Shown here one piece after another: positions 12,606 to 24,840 of a stretch of 64,000 bases of DNA. The notes beneath the pieces are model-generated. The model searched no databases. It was not told the DNA's origin and saw only the letters and a program-made list of their open reading frames with translations. The stretch's first letter is position 1. Every line of letters starts with the position of its first letter. The translations under genes were made by a program, and so were the position numbers. Source of the stretch: Siphonodentalium dalli (taxonomy: Eukaryota; Mollusca; Scaphopoda; Gadilida; Siphonodentaliidae); the NCBI GenBank assembly GCA_032622095.1, contig CP136064.1, forward strand, positions 175,972,247 to 176,036,246, given 5' to 3'.

Positions 12606-12756
12606 TTATGACTGAATGGGAGAATCAGTTTAGTAAAAAAAATGGTTAACTTAACTTAATGGTCAATAATCTTTTGTTCGGGAGAGCAATCAAGTATGAG
12701 AAATAATGCATAAATGTATTTCTTGGAAAAATTTGAGATCCCATGATCCTGAACTA

Positions 12757-12967
12757 CAGTAGTGCCCTAAATAATCAACTCCTTCACCACAGCAGAATTA
12801 TGGGTAACTTTTCAGGATTTAGTCAGAAATATGGCTTGTTGCCATCCATCGGAAAGCTCAGTGAGAGCTTTACGATGAATGGCAACAAACCACAGTTCTG
12901 ACTAAATCCTGAAAAGTTGCCCATAATTCTGCTGTGGTTAAGGAGTCGATTATGTAGGGCATTGCTG
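12757..12967. mobile_element. Palindromic MITE, full length
   Basis: CAGTAGTGCCC to GGGCATTGCTG with TA flanks. About 100-bp arms surround a short centre (GCTCAGTGAGAGC), with several arm mismatches that show age. The unit B copy is at 29530-29740. Confidence 0.88.
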
Positions 12968-13518
12968 TAAATAAAGAAATAAAAATGATACGGATCAAAT
13001 CAGATGTTAGTTGAGGATCTGATCTGATTGGTTCTTAGAGGAGATGGCTCTATATAAGCATCTGATGCTTGTGTCAAATCCTCTTCCTCCATTCTATTCT
13101 TTACATACATGTGTCATATTTCATAATTATATGTTTTTGGGAAGAAATAAATATTGTTCAAACCATTGGTTCTTAGAGGTAACAGGGTGTTAACCTGTTC
13201 TAATTAATATTTACATAGCCGGTGTGTTTGTTACACTAAATCCTGTGTGGTGATTGGTCAACTGCCAATTGGGTCATGCATTTCATATCCCAATAAAGTG
13301 CACCATAACAGTACACAAACCGATGTCACATCTTGTTGACCTATATGACTGAACACACTACATAGAATAACTGGGTCTGTTCACAGCCACAAGACTAATC
13401 AGTCGATAATTCATAGGTAGAATAAGAATAAACTGCAGACAGATTTCAGCAAAACAATTCAGCTGAGTTTATAGAAATTGGTAATGAAAAAGCTGTATAA
13501 ATATAAGAATTGAATATA

Positions 13519-13730
13519 CAGTAATGCCCTAAATAATCGACTCCTTAACCACAGCAGAATTATGAGTAATTTTTCAGAATTTAGTCGGAAATATGGCTTG
13601 TTGCAATTCATCGGAAAGCTCTGTGAGAGCTTTCCGATGAATGGCAATAAGCCATGTTTCTGACTAAATTTTTAAAAGTTACCCATAATTCTGCTGTAGT
13701 TAAAGGAGTCAATTATCTAGGACATTACTG
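13519..13730. mobile_element. Palindromic MITE, full length
   Basis: CAGTAATGCCC to GGACATTACTG flanked by TA, with arms of about 100 bp and centre GCTCTGTGAGAGC. The right arm has drifted (TTTTTAAAAGTTACCC). The unit B copy is at 30292-30503. Confidence 0.88.
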
Positions 13731-13750
13731 TAGTTTGAGTGTGTTTTATT

Positions 13751-14440
13751 GAGGGGTATATCACTGAGGTCGTTTGAGCACATATGGTGTGAACCCCGAA
13801 ACGCTAGGGTGACCGAAGCAACCGAGAGCAAGAAGGGGGCACAACTTTCAGAAAAGGGCACTTTTTTCAATCAGATGTATTGGCCCAATTTTGATAATCA
13901 TAACACATTTTAAAGCACTTTCCAGGTCCAAGCTCATAATCAAGCTGCAAAACAGTTCAGTCCCCTCGATGTGCGATATCTGAACGCTGCCGGGATGTGT
14001 ATTTTTTTAATTAAATCTAATATTTTTTACTGAAATGTTTTGTCAGTTACAATACATTCTGGCTTGATCTAGACAATTTTCAAATTAATATGGAGAGTTT
14101 AGTTTCTCAGAATAAAGCAGAATGAATTGTAACCTACAAAAGACTCAAATAAATAAATGCGGCATTTCTTCACATTACATGTAGGTGCGGGCAGCGGTAA
14201 GTCCTGCATAGGGGACTGAACTCTGCATGAAGCTTGGCTCATAATAAGCTGCTAGAATGGGTATATTTGTCTATTAGGACAATGGCGGATAGGAGTAGGT
14301 TATCTTCCGCATAGAGGGCGCTACGCGCAAAGTCGGTCCTGCAATGTAAACAATTAATTCCATCGCTCTATAGAATCAGCGTGGAATGATTGGAATCGGA
14401 TGTTCTTCTGCGTGTTCTTTCTCTCAAATTCGTTTTTAAA
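13751..14440. other. Upstream region of THAP gene copy A
   Basis: Contains the dispersed repeat at 14040-14235 and no separate coding region. An in-frame upstream ATG (14390) would add 17 hydrophobic residues before the THAP start. No confident promoter element is assigned. Position 13750/13751 is the empty site of the 1,240-bp element present in unit B. Confidence 0.5.
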
Positions 14441-16144
14441 ATGCCTTCTAACTGTTGTTCTGTGCCACATTGTGGAGGACGGGGTGGACATACATTTCCG
14501 AAAAATGACAACACGAGATCGGCTTGGATTCATGCTATTAGAAGATCTAATAATGACGATAAATTCACGAAATTTCAGCCGGTGAAATCAAGCGTTGTCT
14601 GTAAGAGACATTTCCTAGAATCGGACTACAAACAGATCACCAGATACGGTAAGTTTATATAATATTGACATATATATATGTATACATTTTATATAGAGGA
14701 TACCTACGTTTTTGTTAGAATATACCAGAGATATAGCTCATGCATGGATATGTGGCTCACGTGACTGGACATAAATACCAGCCGAATCTGGCCGATTTTG
14801 CTATATTTTCAGAAAATTCCACATTTCTGTTCAGCCACGAATGATATGTTTCTTCTGTTCCAATAAATTTAAAATAATTATTTGATTATGTGCCGTACTA
14901 AGTTGCGATAATGATGTGGCATAATTCGCTATTGGTTTATTTAATATGTTGTAAGTTGAGTGAAATGACCCCCGTCCATTGACTTTGCCATGTGCATGTT
15001 GCGGGTGTGTTGTTTTGAGAAATCATATGTACACGAAGTGATGATATATGCACAGCATCGTCCGATTTTTATGACATAAACTGTATCGTGTTACAGTTAT
15101 ACATGCATGCTGCTATCTCTTAAGTCTCCAAAATAAATAGAGGCTGCACGAGGGTGCAATAAAATTATGTAATGACAGGGACGTCCTGGTGCAGATGTGA
15201 TTCCTGTCAATGCTCGAGTTATAAAAAAAAAAAATATGTCGGTGAGACAGAATGCCTCCTTCTTTACCAGTCATTGGTCAGCTGTCCCGCGATTATTTGA
15301 TACAAAATACCATTGTCATCATGAATTATAAACTGAGTTAAGTGATCTATAGTTTCTGTGAGGTGTTTTATTTTTTATTGACCTCATTAAATAAAAAATG
15401 CAGCCCTGTTGATTAAATATTATAGATATACATATCAACATTCGTGAAACTGTGAACTTGTTGACATATGTGATTATAGTTAGAATCAGGCATTGTTTTA
15501 TCTAGAACACTATTTATCCTTCAGGGACAAAGCCAGCAGGTGATTATTTAAAGAAAACGGCGGTAACGAGTCGATTTCCTTGGATGGATCCACCAACCGC
15601 GGCACAACTTCAAAGAGATAGCCGACTCAAAAAAAGAAAAGCCGCTTTGGAAAGATGCGACGACAGGCTAAAGATGTTAAAACTGGAAATCGAACAAGTT
15701 TCTATGTTGGATACATGCAGCATGGAATTTGATGTCGTTGAAGAGGTTGTCACGACGGACAGTGCGGAAGCGGACCAATACGTAGACCTGTCATCGGAAG
15801 ACATTGTTACAACAGAACATGCTGAGAGAGATGTCGAGTTTATATGTGACAGACTTCGCCATTTCCGCGTGACACGAACTTCGAATGAAATACAGCTCAC
15901 TCTTGTCGTCGAACATTGTCCTGATATATTTCAAGTATCTTTCTTCATACATAGTGGCAGCCTCGTCATCCATAGACTTGTCGAAGTCACTCAAGTAGGT
16001 TGTCACATACTCTCGCAAAACGATGGGCAGTTTGGATGCGCTATTGAGATCCCTATACAACTTATCGTCTGGAAGTTCCATAATATACTCGGGCTCAAGC
16101 TCTTTGTTGTTTTTGTAAAATTCCAATCTGGAATACCAAATTAA
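14441..16144 (+). CDS. THAP-type zinc-finger protein, copy A (2 exons)
   Basis: Exon 1 is 14441-14648 with donor GTAAGT. Exon 2 is 15525-16144 after acceptor CCTTCAG. The join is in phase and gives about 275 residues. The THAP domain (residues 1-89) shows the C2CH set C6, C11, C54, H57 (C54-KR-HF), Trp29 and a variant AVPTIF-type box (TAVTSRFPW, 81-89) supplied by exon 2. A basic stretch (about 96-115) and an acidic, helix-rich segment to about residue 170 follow. THAP domains bind DNA and occur in chromatin regulators and P-element-type transposases. No transposase domain is visible here. I chose Met at 14441 because it starts the canonical THAP N-terminus; 14390 is an alternative. The last roughly 110 codons lie opposite SAP exon 2 in exact codon register and look hydrophobic and unnatural, so the true 3' end may differ. 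Confidence 0.8.
14649..15524 (+). other. Intron of THAP gene copy A
   Basis: Begins GTAAGT and ends TTCAG. It is AT-rich with an A-run near 15223-15234 and has no repeat or gene of its own that I recognise. The copy B intron is 32662-33538 and differs by a few bases. Confidence 0.8.
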
Positions 16145-16853
16145 TTTGTTTCAAATTCTAATTAGACCCTAATTAGTGATATTTGTCATCAATATATATA
16201 AACCGCTAATGGCCAGTGTCATTGTGAACAAGCGACATGTGGGGATTTATTACTTGAGCATCCCTTTGGGCGTTATGTAAACATAGTATACAGACGGATG
16301 TGTCATTCTCAATGTCGGAAGACATGTTGACAGTTAATCTAATTACAAATCACACTGGTGGTCACAAGCAAGGGGACAATGCTACATTGTACGAGGAATC
16401 CTAAATACCCTATAAAATTACGTCATCACACTACCATGCGCTCGGCTAGCACGTGCCGCCCACGCGTGTACCTATATATAGTTTGCCGTTGTGCATACAT
16501 CTGATGGGAATCTTTTAATGTAAAAATAAATTTATTTGATGCATAAGTTTCTTTTATGTTATATGTTATTTTGTTCTGTTTGGGTGTAAATAAATGTATT
16601 AAACCACGATATACGCCTATGACTTTGCGTGCTATATACAATCGGTGGAATCTTTCCTCTGATGTACAGATAATATAAGAATAAAATGGCACAATAATAC
16701 AATGAGCAACAAGTATGAGAGGTGATATCGGTGAGAGATGCATGTTTATAATTCGATAATATTTCAAACATACCTCTGTTGTAATATATGTTTTCGGCCC
16801 GACAATTTAGCGCCATGCTTTCTCAATTCATCTTTCAGTTGTAACAAGTTCAT
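15791..16853 (-). CDS. SAP-domain protein, copy A (2 exons)
   Basis: Exon 1 is 16853-16774 (80 nt, donor GTATG). Exon 2 is 16127 to the stop at 15791 (acceptor ATTCCAG). Splicing completes an Arg codon and gives about 138 residues. Residues 1-28 form a SAP motif: LKDELRKHGAKLSGRK followed by LQQRL, the helix-extended loop-helix fold used to bind DNA. An in-frame TGA two codons upstream fixes the start. The rest is acidic and helical, with YEERYLKYIRTMF then SCHAEMAKSVTYKLDI. This resembles the region before SWIM/YqaJ-type domains in invertebrate multigene families, but that link is from memory and weak. No SWIM cysteines or nuclease follow, so it may be truncated. Compared with copy B it lacks six residues (18 bp) and has Leu for Val at residue 4. 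Confidence 0.65.
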
Positions 16854-17332
16854 TTCATATCATTTACGATCCATAACTACGATATATACATGTAAGAACA
16901 TACGAGCTATCTAATTTCTGATCGAAAATATACTGTTCTTCGTTAATTACCACTGCTGTTCTTATAGCCACTTATCGCTTGGAGTTAATCAGTTATCGAT
17001 TGGACCGACTTTGCCTCCAAGCGGCGACAGCCGCAGACAACCGACTCCTACACATGTATCTCTCATAGCAATGCTGTTTTAGCTGATATCTGAGGTATTT
17101 CTTGCCATGCTATGAAGTTTGAAAGGGCACTTTATGTCCCCATTTAAGGAGGGCATAGGGGGCATGTCCACCATCTGCCCACTGCTCTGGCGCCCCTGCC
17201 AAAACGGTTCACACAATGTGCCAAACTGCCACAGCGCTATACCCTTCAATCAAACACACTCAAACTACATCAAGTTCTTTAATAAATACGTTCAAGTTTG
17301 TTAAAATGCAAATGGTGAGATGAGCTGAACTC
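16854..17332. other. Upstream region of SAP gene copy A
   Basis: The intergenic side from which the SAP gene would be transcribed leftward. It has a GC-richer patch near 17000-17045 (GCGGCGACAGCCGC) that could be promoter-proximal. There is no other coding signal. Confidence 0.4.
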
Positions 17333-17723
17333 AAGTCTGAGTTTAGTGTGCCTGTCATTTGCAGAATGAGGTCCCCAGAGGATGATTTTGTGACACTAGC
17401 AAGCATCACCAAATTCACCATCTATGGACCTCACTCTGCATGGCCTCATCTGCTATGGGAGACAACTATTCAGTTTGAAGTTCCCAAATGGTGAATATTG
17501 TGATGTACACCCATTGGGAACCTCAATTATGCAATGTGTCATCTGCCAATTTGGGGATATAGAGAAACTAAAAAAGAAATAGAATCTATGTGAAGATGTT
17601 TCTATATAAATTTGATAATAAAGAAACTTTCCCAAGAAGATGAGGCCTAAGCAGATTGAGGTCCCCAGAGGGTGAATTTAGTGATGCTAGCCTGCTATGA
17701 CAGCGCACACTAAACTCAGGCTT
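17333..17723. mobile_element. 391-bp TIR element with internal GAGGTCCCCAGAGG foldbacks
   Basis: Ends AAGTCTGAGTTTAGTGTGC and a 19-bp inverted partner with one mismatch. The interior repeats GAGGTCCCCAGAGG, ACTAGCAAGCATCACCAAAT and their complements, giving nested hairpins. Related debris lies at 39715-40010 and 63420-63530. The unit B copy is at 35365-35755. Confidence 0.65.
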
Positions 17724-18078
17724 GGCTGGACAAGGGGTAGGTTATGTTACTATCCGTAACAGGATGTTAGTCTTAAAGCTGTTAAAGATTGATAAAATAA
17801 AAAAAAGTATTCTAGGGTTCAAGTTTGTTCAAATGCACATGATGAGGTGAGCCAATTTGGGGCGGTGGTAGATACCGTTAATCCCATGAAAAAAGTTAAG
17901 CATTCCTAAAATGTTGTTTTTTTCAGTGTGTTATTAAGGTTGCTAGTTTTATAAAGTCAAGATATGCAGAGGTGGACCGCAAGTATCTTATAAAGCAAAT
18001 ATCGAGTTGCTGTTTATTGTGAGTGGGGAAAAAAACATCCAGAAGCGAAACTAATTAGGTAAGTGCTTTTAGCAATTA

Positions 18079-18240
18079 CAATAATGCTCTAATTAATCGG
18101 AAATATGGCTTGTTGCCATTCATCGGAAAGTTCTCGAGAGCTTTCCGATGAATGGCAACAAGCCATATTTCCGACTAAATCCTGAAAAGTTACCCATAAT
18201 TCTGCTGTGGTTAAGAAGTCGATTAATTAGAGCATTACTG
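18079..18240. mobile_element. Palindromic MITE, asymmetric subtype (copy of 263-424)
   Basis: Base-for-base equivalent of the element at 263-424 in the next unit, with TA flanks and a shortened left arm. Confidence 0.85.
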
Positions 18241-18253
18241 TAGTTCACAGCTA

Positions 18254-18572
18254 TTATATCTCCCAATTTTCAAAGAAAAATTGGGGGTATACTTGATTGA
18301 CTTTGTCTGTCCTTGTAGTGGTCCGCATATGTCTTAATGTCTGTACGTCCAAGCATATATCTAAGCAATGGTTTATTGGATGTGAATGAAATTTGGTCTG
18401 GATGTTCGCCATCATGACTGCTTTCAAAAGAGGGGGCACATGACATTGTTTACATTTTCTGTTATAGAGTTATCCTTCTTTATTTATCTGGAAATGTGGG
18501 TTTTTTCTCCGTCTGTGCAGATATCTCAGCCATGGGTTATTGTATCTTATTACACACTAAGAGGTGATTTAT
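18254..18572 (+). repeat. Diverged satellite-core element (copy of 438-756)
   Basis: The same hairpin start and single diverged core unit as in the preceding unit. No coding evidence. Confidence 0.6.
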
Positions 18573-18579
18573 AAGAATT

Positions 18580-19056
18580 TAAAGGCCCACTTAATTTTAA
18601 AGTCGCCGATTATTTTTTTTATGGTGACTTGGTATAACGGTTTTAATAACAATCTATGCCATAAAATATGATTAAAATACTATAATTCATCACTATTTGA
18701 AACATCTGTGTCTCAGAAGATGCCCACGGGAGAAATAGAAAACTGCTGAATCATTTAATGACTTCCCCCTGTGACACCCAGAATACAACAGAACTCAAAC
18801 TTTTTCAATGGAAGGGGAAGGACTCTATCTTTAATATATAGTGTTATTCCCCCTGAATTGAAAATAGTACTGATTTGTACTTCAATCTTGATGACAAAAC
18901 GTGTTGGCAACTCAACAAAAACAACATGTCCACAGTTTATTATACAGGATACGTTGATAATACAATGTTTTGGAGCTTCCTCTTTCAAATGGTATGTAAT
19001 ATGGCATATATTTTATATAATGTAATCTGGGGGTTTGAAAATTAAGTGGGCCTTTA
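18580..19056. mobile_element. MITE with 19-bp TIRs (copy of 764-1240)
   Basis: Same TAAAGGCCCACTTAATTTT ends and same length as the preceding copy. Confidence 0.7.
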
Positions 19057-21024
19057 ATAGCAAATTAAAAGTCATAATGTCCCACCTGTGAATAACATCC
19101 CTGGTGCATGCACATGCTTGATGTCGGAACTATATTTGTTCACACAAACATGTACGAAGCTCTCAATTTGAAGTTTTGAAATATCATCTTCGACTGTCAT
19201 AATGTCTTGACAACAAAAGTATTGATGTTGTACTGCAGTCCAATGAGTTGTGAATTATTTTTGTGCGAAATTGATTCAATGAAATATTTTACAGCACTTA
19301 ACGTTTTCACAATGTGCAACAGGAATTTTACGAACTTGGGAGTTTGCTTATGTTGGGAGGAGACAGGTTATGGGGGGTGGGGGTGTGGTTGTCACTGGTG
19401 TGCAGTCAAAAATATTTAAGGTGGACAGCCCACTGCTCAATGGATCCCTCTAGCTACATCCCTGTTTAGAAATACTTGGTTTTAAGTTATTGACAGGAAC
19501 TGACTTGTGGTCTTCAGAGTCCCAGTCTTTTCAGTCTTTACAGTAAGGTGGGCGACTACAATCATTGACTGTCTTGTATACATGTAGTAGGAATCATACA
19601 TTTCAAATAAAATATGAAGAAAAATATAGCAAATACAAAAAAAATATATTTATTCAAAAAGACAACCTGAAACTGGGTCAGGTGGTCAACCTTTCATACA
19701 TCAGGAGCTGTAAGCTGCCAAAAGTCAAATGATGCATGTGATTGACAGATGTTCTCACATATGGATACAAATTTATTATATTTTCCATACATGAAAAAAT
19801 CGGGCTATGGAATAAATCAGGTGAGAGTATATAAGCAGTGAATTAGCATTTGAAGTTAGAAGGTTTATTGATACTTAATCTTTTTTATGGAGTTTCATTA
19901 TCAGGAGCAGACTTTGCATTTGTAAATCATACTGAAAAAAAAGTCTCCGAATTTCACATAGATTATAAAATGCTGTATTTTTGTAAAAAAAAACACCTTA
20001 TTTTACTGTGGGAAATTTTGACAGGTTTCTATGCCAATGGTCGCACTGCGCAACGTCACCTTGAAATATATTATGTGAATATTCACACAAAGACAAGATC
20101 TGGCCATGCTTTAAATCTATGACAAAAGACTGGACAAAGCACATGCGCTATTGAGAAATGCAACACCTGTCAATCATTTACGATTGACACAATTCATTCT
20201 GCGATTACATATTTGTCTGGGCCACCATGATATCATAATGCAAATATATGGTGTCATATTTTTGGATTTTAACTAACTTGCAAAAAAAAATTCTGAGGTT
20301 GGCATTTGTTCAGAATGATACAATGAAGTATACAGGACAAAACCCGACAATTGCCTTGTACTTTCAAAAGATGGGACAATGTTGTTTTATTACTATTGAT
20401 GTTAACATGTTCACTGCCGAAGCCCATTCAATTACATGCAGAAAGTAAGAGATAAGTTGTCGGCATTGAACGTGTTAATCAAGATGCACCGGGCTTCATT
20501 GTCCCCCAAAATTTTTGGAGGACTAATATAATCAGCACGTCGTGCATCCATATCCTTGTTCGCATGATAACCCAATATTCAACAGAATTTCTTGATATTT
20601 GGTATGTGGTTCACATTTGAGAAAACGGAGGCCAAGTTCGCATTTGATCATGGTCCGATGATTTTTGACAGGAGTTATGCCCCTTATTCAACATATAAAT
20701 CACTGTTTTTAGTCGAGTTTTTCAAAAACTCGACTTATGGTTGGCAGCCATCTTGTATTTTACTCTTTACTATTTAGGGCATTACTGTACAGTGTAATTG
20801 ACACTTTCATTATGTGTTTACTCACAATTTATCAACAATGTTGTTGGGTGTGAAAAATAACTTTTCATGATTAAGTGTTCATACAATTTCAATGTAGCAG
20901 GGTAATGTACAACCCAATTAAATATAGCATAAACAAACCAAAAAGAAAACTCAATTTTCATCAGAATCACAAAGGGAGATATCAAATACAAGTTGAGATG
21001 TTACAGAGTCTATAGCTATATATA

Positions 21025-21094
21025 GTAATGCTCGAAATAATCGACTCCTTAACCACAGCAGAATTATGGGTAACTTTTCAGGATTTAGTCAGAA
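21025..21094. mobile_element. MITE left arm cut at A/B junction
   Basis: Identical arrangement to 3209-3278. The MITE arm ends at AGTCAGAA and is joined directly to GTCAGAGTTTTTATC, which starts unit B. It marks the head-to-tail junction. Confidence 0.85.
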
Positions 21095-21832
21095 GTCAGA
21101 GTTTTTATCAGTCAACGATATTCATGACTGATTATTCTTTCACATATTGTTGTATTTATAACTATTTCTAAATACTACGATTCTCACAAACATTCACAAC
21201 GCCTGGAATGCACTCCATATTTGGAAATATAATTAACAAATATAGAGATGTACATCCGTTAGGACTTTCGTCGGCTTTTCAAAGAGACTTGAAGAAACAG
21301 CTGGTATTATTTGACACTGACTTATTTATATGGGTTTCTAAATTATATGCCCATTGTTGGAATAACATGTTGAATACGGGGTATACCTTAGTCCCATCTG
21401 GGACAGGCCCATTTCCATTTCCAGTTTGATGATTTTGACGACGTATTATGTTATTGGTCTGTCCCCGTCCGTCCATTCACTTTTTTCGTTTCTGGATGAT
21501 AACTTTAGTAAGTCTGAAATGAATGGGAAAAAAATTGGTAATTGGGTTTAGTAAGGGTCATCTGATTGATTTGGTTAAAAATATGAACATACTCCCCCAA
21601 TTCCGTTGACACAATGTGATCAGTGATAACTAGATAGTTTTCACCTGATCACTCTCATAATCATATCCAGGTTAATCATGACACATTCTTCACCTGTATA
21701 TATAGATTTTGGTATCGATTGATTGGTTTTGAAAATATTAACCCTAACATTAACCAGGACATGAACACATGCTATCCAAAGCTATACTTTATCTGGTCAG
21801 ACTCATATTTATACCTATCCAAGTTAGTGATG

Positions 21833-21855
21833 CCCCCCCCCCCCCCCCCCCCCCC
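21833..21855. repeat. Poly-C tract, 23 bases
   Basis: The homologue of the 13-C tract of unit A, expanded by ten. Such tracts are unstable and also prone to sequencing error. Confidence 0.85.
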
Positions 21856-24056
21856 TCCAATATATCTTTCCAATCATCTCCACATTATGTGAATAGGTGT
21901 ATTGCTGATTTTGAGTCCGTACATTAGAAGGTATGGGTTAAGCATCTAGACCTGTTATTTAGCTAAATTTTGACTATGCTAAAAAATTACCTTGGCCAGA
22001 AATATTTTATTTGGCTAAAAAGGTTGGGTCTGGCTTTAATAACATTTCTGATTGACAATCTTCATGTGTAATGAATGTTTCCTTCAGTAGTCCTTGGCAT
22101 TCAACAAATTAATTTTTGCTGTCTGCAGATTTCCACAGTGGGACACTGAGACAATGTCTGGAACAGTTTGTTTCAATTTTGCACAAAACATTGGCAGGTT
22201 CTGAGATTTGCCTCGGCAAAACAATAGCTGACAAAATTTCTTTTGCCTAGGTATTTACCTTGGCTCAGCTGATAGCCGACGCTTATTATCAGGGCTGAGC
22301 ATATATATGTAATTTTTTGCCCTGGTCTATCCATTACAGCCAAGCAATATGAATGGAATCGGCCCTATTGGTACCAGATTGTAACCTTTACAGGCCAACC
22401 TTACCCAGAATTTCAGTTTTTGAGTGACTATAGGGATGTTACTTGCCCACCCACTCATTCATTCGAGCATCTGTACATCTATCTAGATTTACATTACATG
22501 TGATTAGGTTCTCCTTTAATAATTTGTAGTATGCGGACCTAACACTTTTGGGGATTGTTTTCACACCTTTTATCATCTATTTAGAACGGGTATACATTTT
22601 GTGAACCAAAATGGTGTAATCAACTGCTAATATATTAGTGTAGAGCCTTGAAACATTTAGAGATGATTGCCTACATATCGGAGATTTGCAACATATACGT
22701 GTATGCACCAAAGATGGTATTACTATCTTGGCTACTATGCATCCATATTAACATAAAATGTTACACAGTGTAGTATATGTCCATCTGAGTATGCGTGGAC
22801 CTAATTCCGCGCATTAAGAGTTTGTCAATATTCATACTTACTTAAGGTTACTTAAGGTTGTTCCTGACAGCAGGCGTGGCCTCTTTTTGTCAACTCTTCA
22901 TTAGTTATCATTTCCATTATTGGTGCGTCATACATGTATATGTATCATTTTTTGTTTTTTTTTGTTTAGAAAATGATCAAGACTGTTTTTAAAGGTACTC
23001 AATCCGATTAGATGCTCCTAAAATACTATTTCTTTGGCTTTGATGGTAAAAAATATTTGATTAGAGTCGAGGAACCCACCCTTCAAAGCTCAAGAGTGAT
23101 CAGATATCGATTTTTGAAGTTTGTTAATTTTTGGAAATGTGGACCACTTCCACATGCTCAAACAGACAAATTGCAGTTGTAAGATGGATAACTCAAATAG
23201 TAAACCTCCAATGGACAAACTCAGAGGTGAAGGTCATTTTCAAAAGTGCTCTTATTTGCTAATCACGACAATTTACATTAATTATTATCCAAAAAGTTGT
23301 TCTTTCCCCAGTGGTCAAAAGAATGCATAATTGCTCTAAAATAGTGAATTTTCTACAACCAGGTCAAGGTCACCTAGAGTTCACAGTGAGGTAAAATTTC
23401 CACGAGTGACCATGTGACATTTTTAGCTCAGAAGTTGAAATTTGACTGCTACCAATTAAGCCTGATTATAATTTTCCGAAGGGTTATTATTCAGGCTTGA
23501 TTTCCAAGTTAATATTTAGAGTTCAGTCTCTCGGAATAATGCAGAGTGAATTATAACCGATAAAAGTCTTAAACAAAAAATGTAAGGCTTAGTTACATTC
23601 TGTATACGTGATGGCAATACAGGCAAGCGGAGTGAGGGAGGGGACTAAACTCTACCTTTAAGTTTGACAACATATTGAGTTGGAAGATGAAAAACATAAT
23701 TTTACCTCTCTCACAAAGTGAACTATGACCTGCTGCGACATCAATATTTTAAAGATAAAATTCAGTGGTTGTTGTTGTCAACCTCCAATTAGATTTATAT
23801 CTCATACCACACACATTTCACAAGTTCTTCAAAAGCAAGTATATTAATATCTAACTTCATATCTAGGTCAGTAATGATAAATATTTTTATACTACATTTC
23901 AATTTGTTTTATTTAAAACACTTAAATTTGTTTGCATCTTGAGCGTGTTCTACATCGCCTGCAGCTATTTAAAGCAATAGTTCAGTTGATGTCACAGTCC
24001 AATTCTTCAGCATGAATTCAATTAATTCATGTCACAATTTTTTCTAATAAGATGTA

Positions 24057-24245
24057 CAGTAATGCCCTAAATAATCGACTCCTTACCTCAGCAGAATTGT
24101 GGGTAACTTTTCAGGATTTAGTCTGAAATATGGCTTGTTGCCATTCATCGGAAAGCTCCGATGAAAGCCATATTTCCGACTAAATCCTGAAAAGTTACCC
24201 ATAATTCTGCTGTGGTTAAGGAGTCGATTATTTAGAGCATTACTG
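24057..24245. mobile_element. Palindromic MITE (copy of 7289-7477)
   Basis: CAGTAATGCCC to GCATTACTG flanked by TA. The right end keeps the consensus base that has changed in unit A (ATTCCTG there). Confidence 0.88.
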
Positions 24246-24288
24246 TACTTTCTTTACTGAATACTGACTGATATGTAATTCCCTTGGG

Positions 24289-24408
24289 AAATATTCAGAT
24301 AATAAGTGCAGCAAATGTTTGTTGAACATATTTGAACATTTCCTAACAATAAATAGGAATCCTTCTGCACTTGCAATATATCTGTCGTCTGCTCATATGT
24401 ATCTTATG
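24289..24408. repeat. Foldback repeat (copy of 7521-7640)
   Basis: Same short inverted-repeat family, immediately left of the copia insertion. Confidence 0.5.
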
Positions 24409-24455
24409 AACATCCCCCAGATAAATTACAGACCATTCCAACGTATACTTTTATG

Positions 24456-24560
24456 TGAAAAGTTGATATTATTCATTGCTCATAAGTATTAAAGACTCCA
24501 GCACCTACAAGGTAAATGCCTTACATTAGTATAAAGTGGTAAACATATATGAACATAACA
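24456..24560 (-). repeat. 3' LTR of copia copy B
   Basis: 105 bp, TG to CA, the same variant (CCTACAAGG) as the 3' LTR of copy A. Confidence 0.95.
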
Positions 24561-24840
24561 GACTCCTGTGTGTTCTTTAAAGTAAAGAAGTGCTAAGGAA
24601 AAAAGAAAATGTTAGTTAGTGTGCATGTAACGTAAAGTATAGAAGTGCTAAAAAGAAAGAAAATGTTAGTTAGAGTAAGTGAGCACTGATGAATGATCTG
24701 CTCGCCCAGAAATTAAACTTAAACATTTTGAGCACATAGCAGTCACTTCATGAACATAAGTCACTTCCGGAATATATTGGTCCATAAAGTCATGGAAACA
24801 CTTAGCAGTCACTTCCTAAACAAACTGTCCAGTCATCTCC

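Larger units (their letters stand above)
3279..21094. repeat. Tandem segmental repeat unit A
   Basis: The first complete 17,816-bp head-to-tail unit. It contains one copia retrotransposon (7688-12605), five complete or near-complete MITEs, the THAP/SAP gene pair (14441-16853) and a 391-bp TIR element (17333-17723). Relative to unit B it has an extra 1,058 bp near its start and lacks a 1,240-bp satellite-core element at 13750/13751. Otherwise there are only scattered substitutions and small indels, so duplication was recent or the two units are alleles placed in tandem by assembly. Confidence 0.92.

Noticed and set aside
15610-15900. Minus-strand Ser-rich 96-codon frame opposite THAP exon 2
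   Set aside because: Composition is the antisense shadow of the acidic, coiled THAP exon. No splice or start support.
16426-16816. Minus-strand open frames of 113 and 85 codons between the SAP exons
   Set aside because: They lie in the intron of the SAP gene, have low-complexity composition and no motifs, and recur only because the unit is duplicated.
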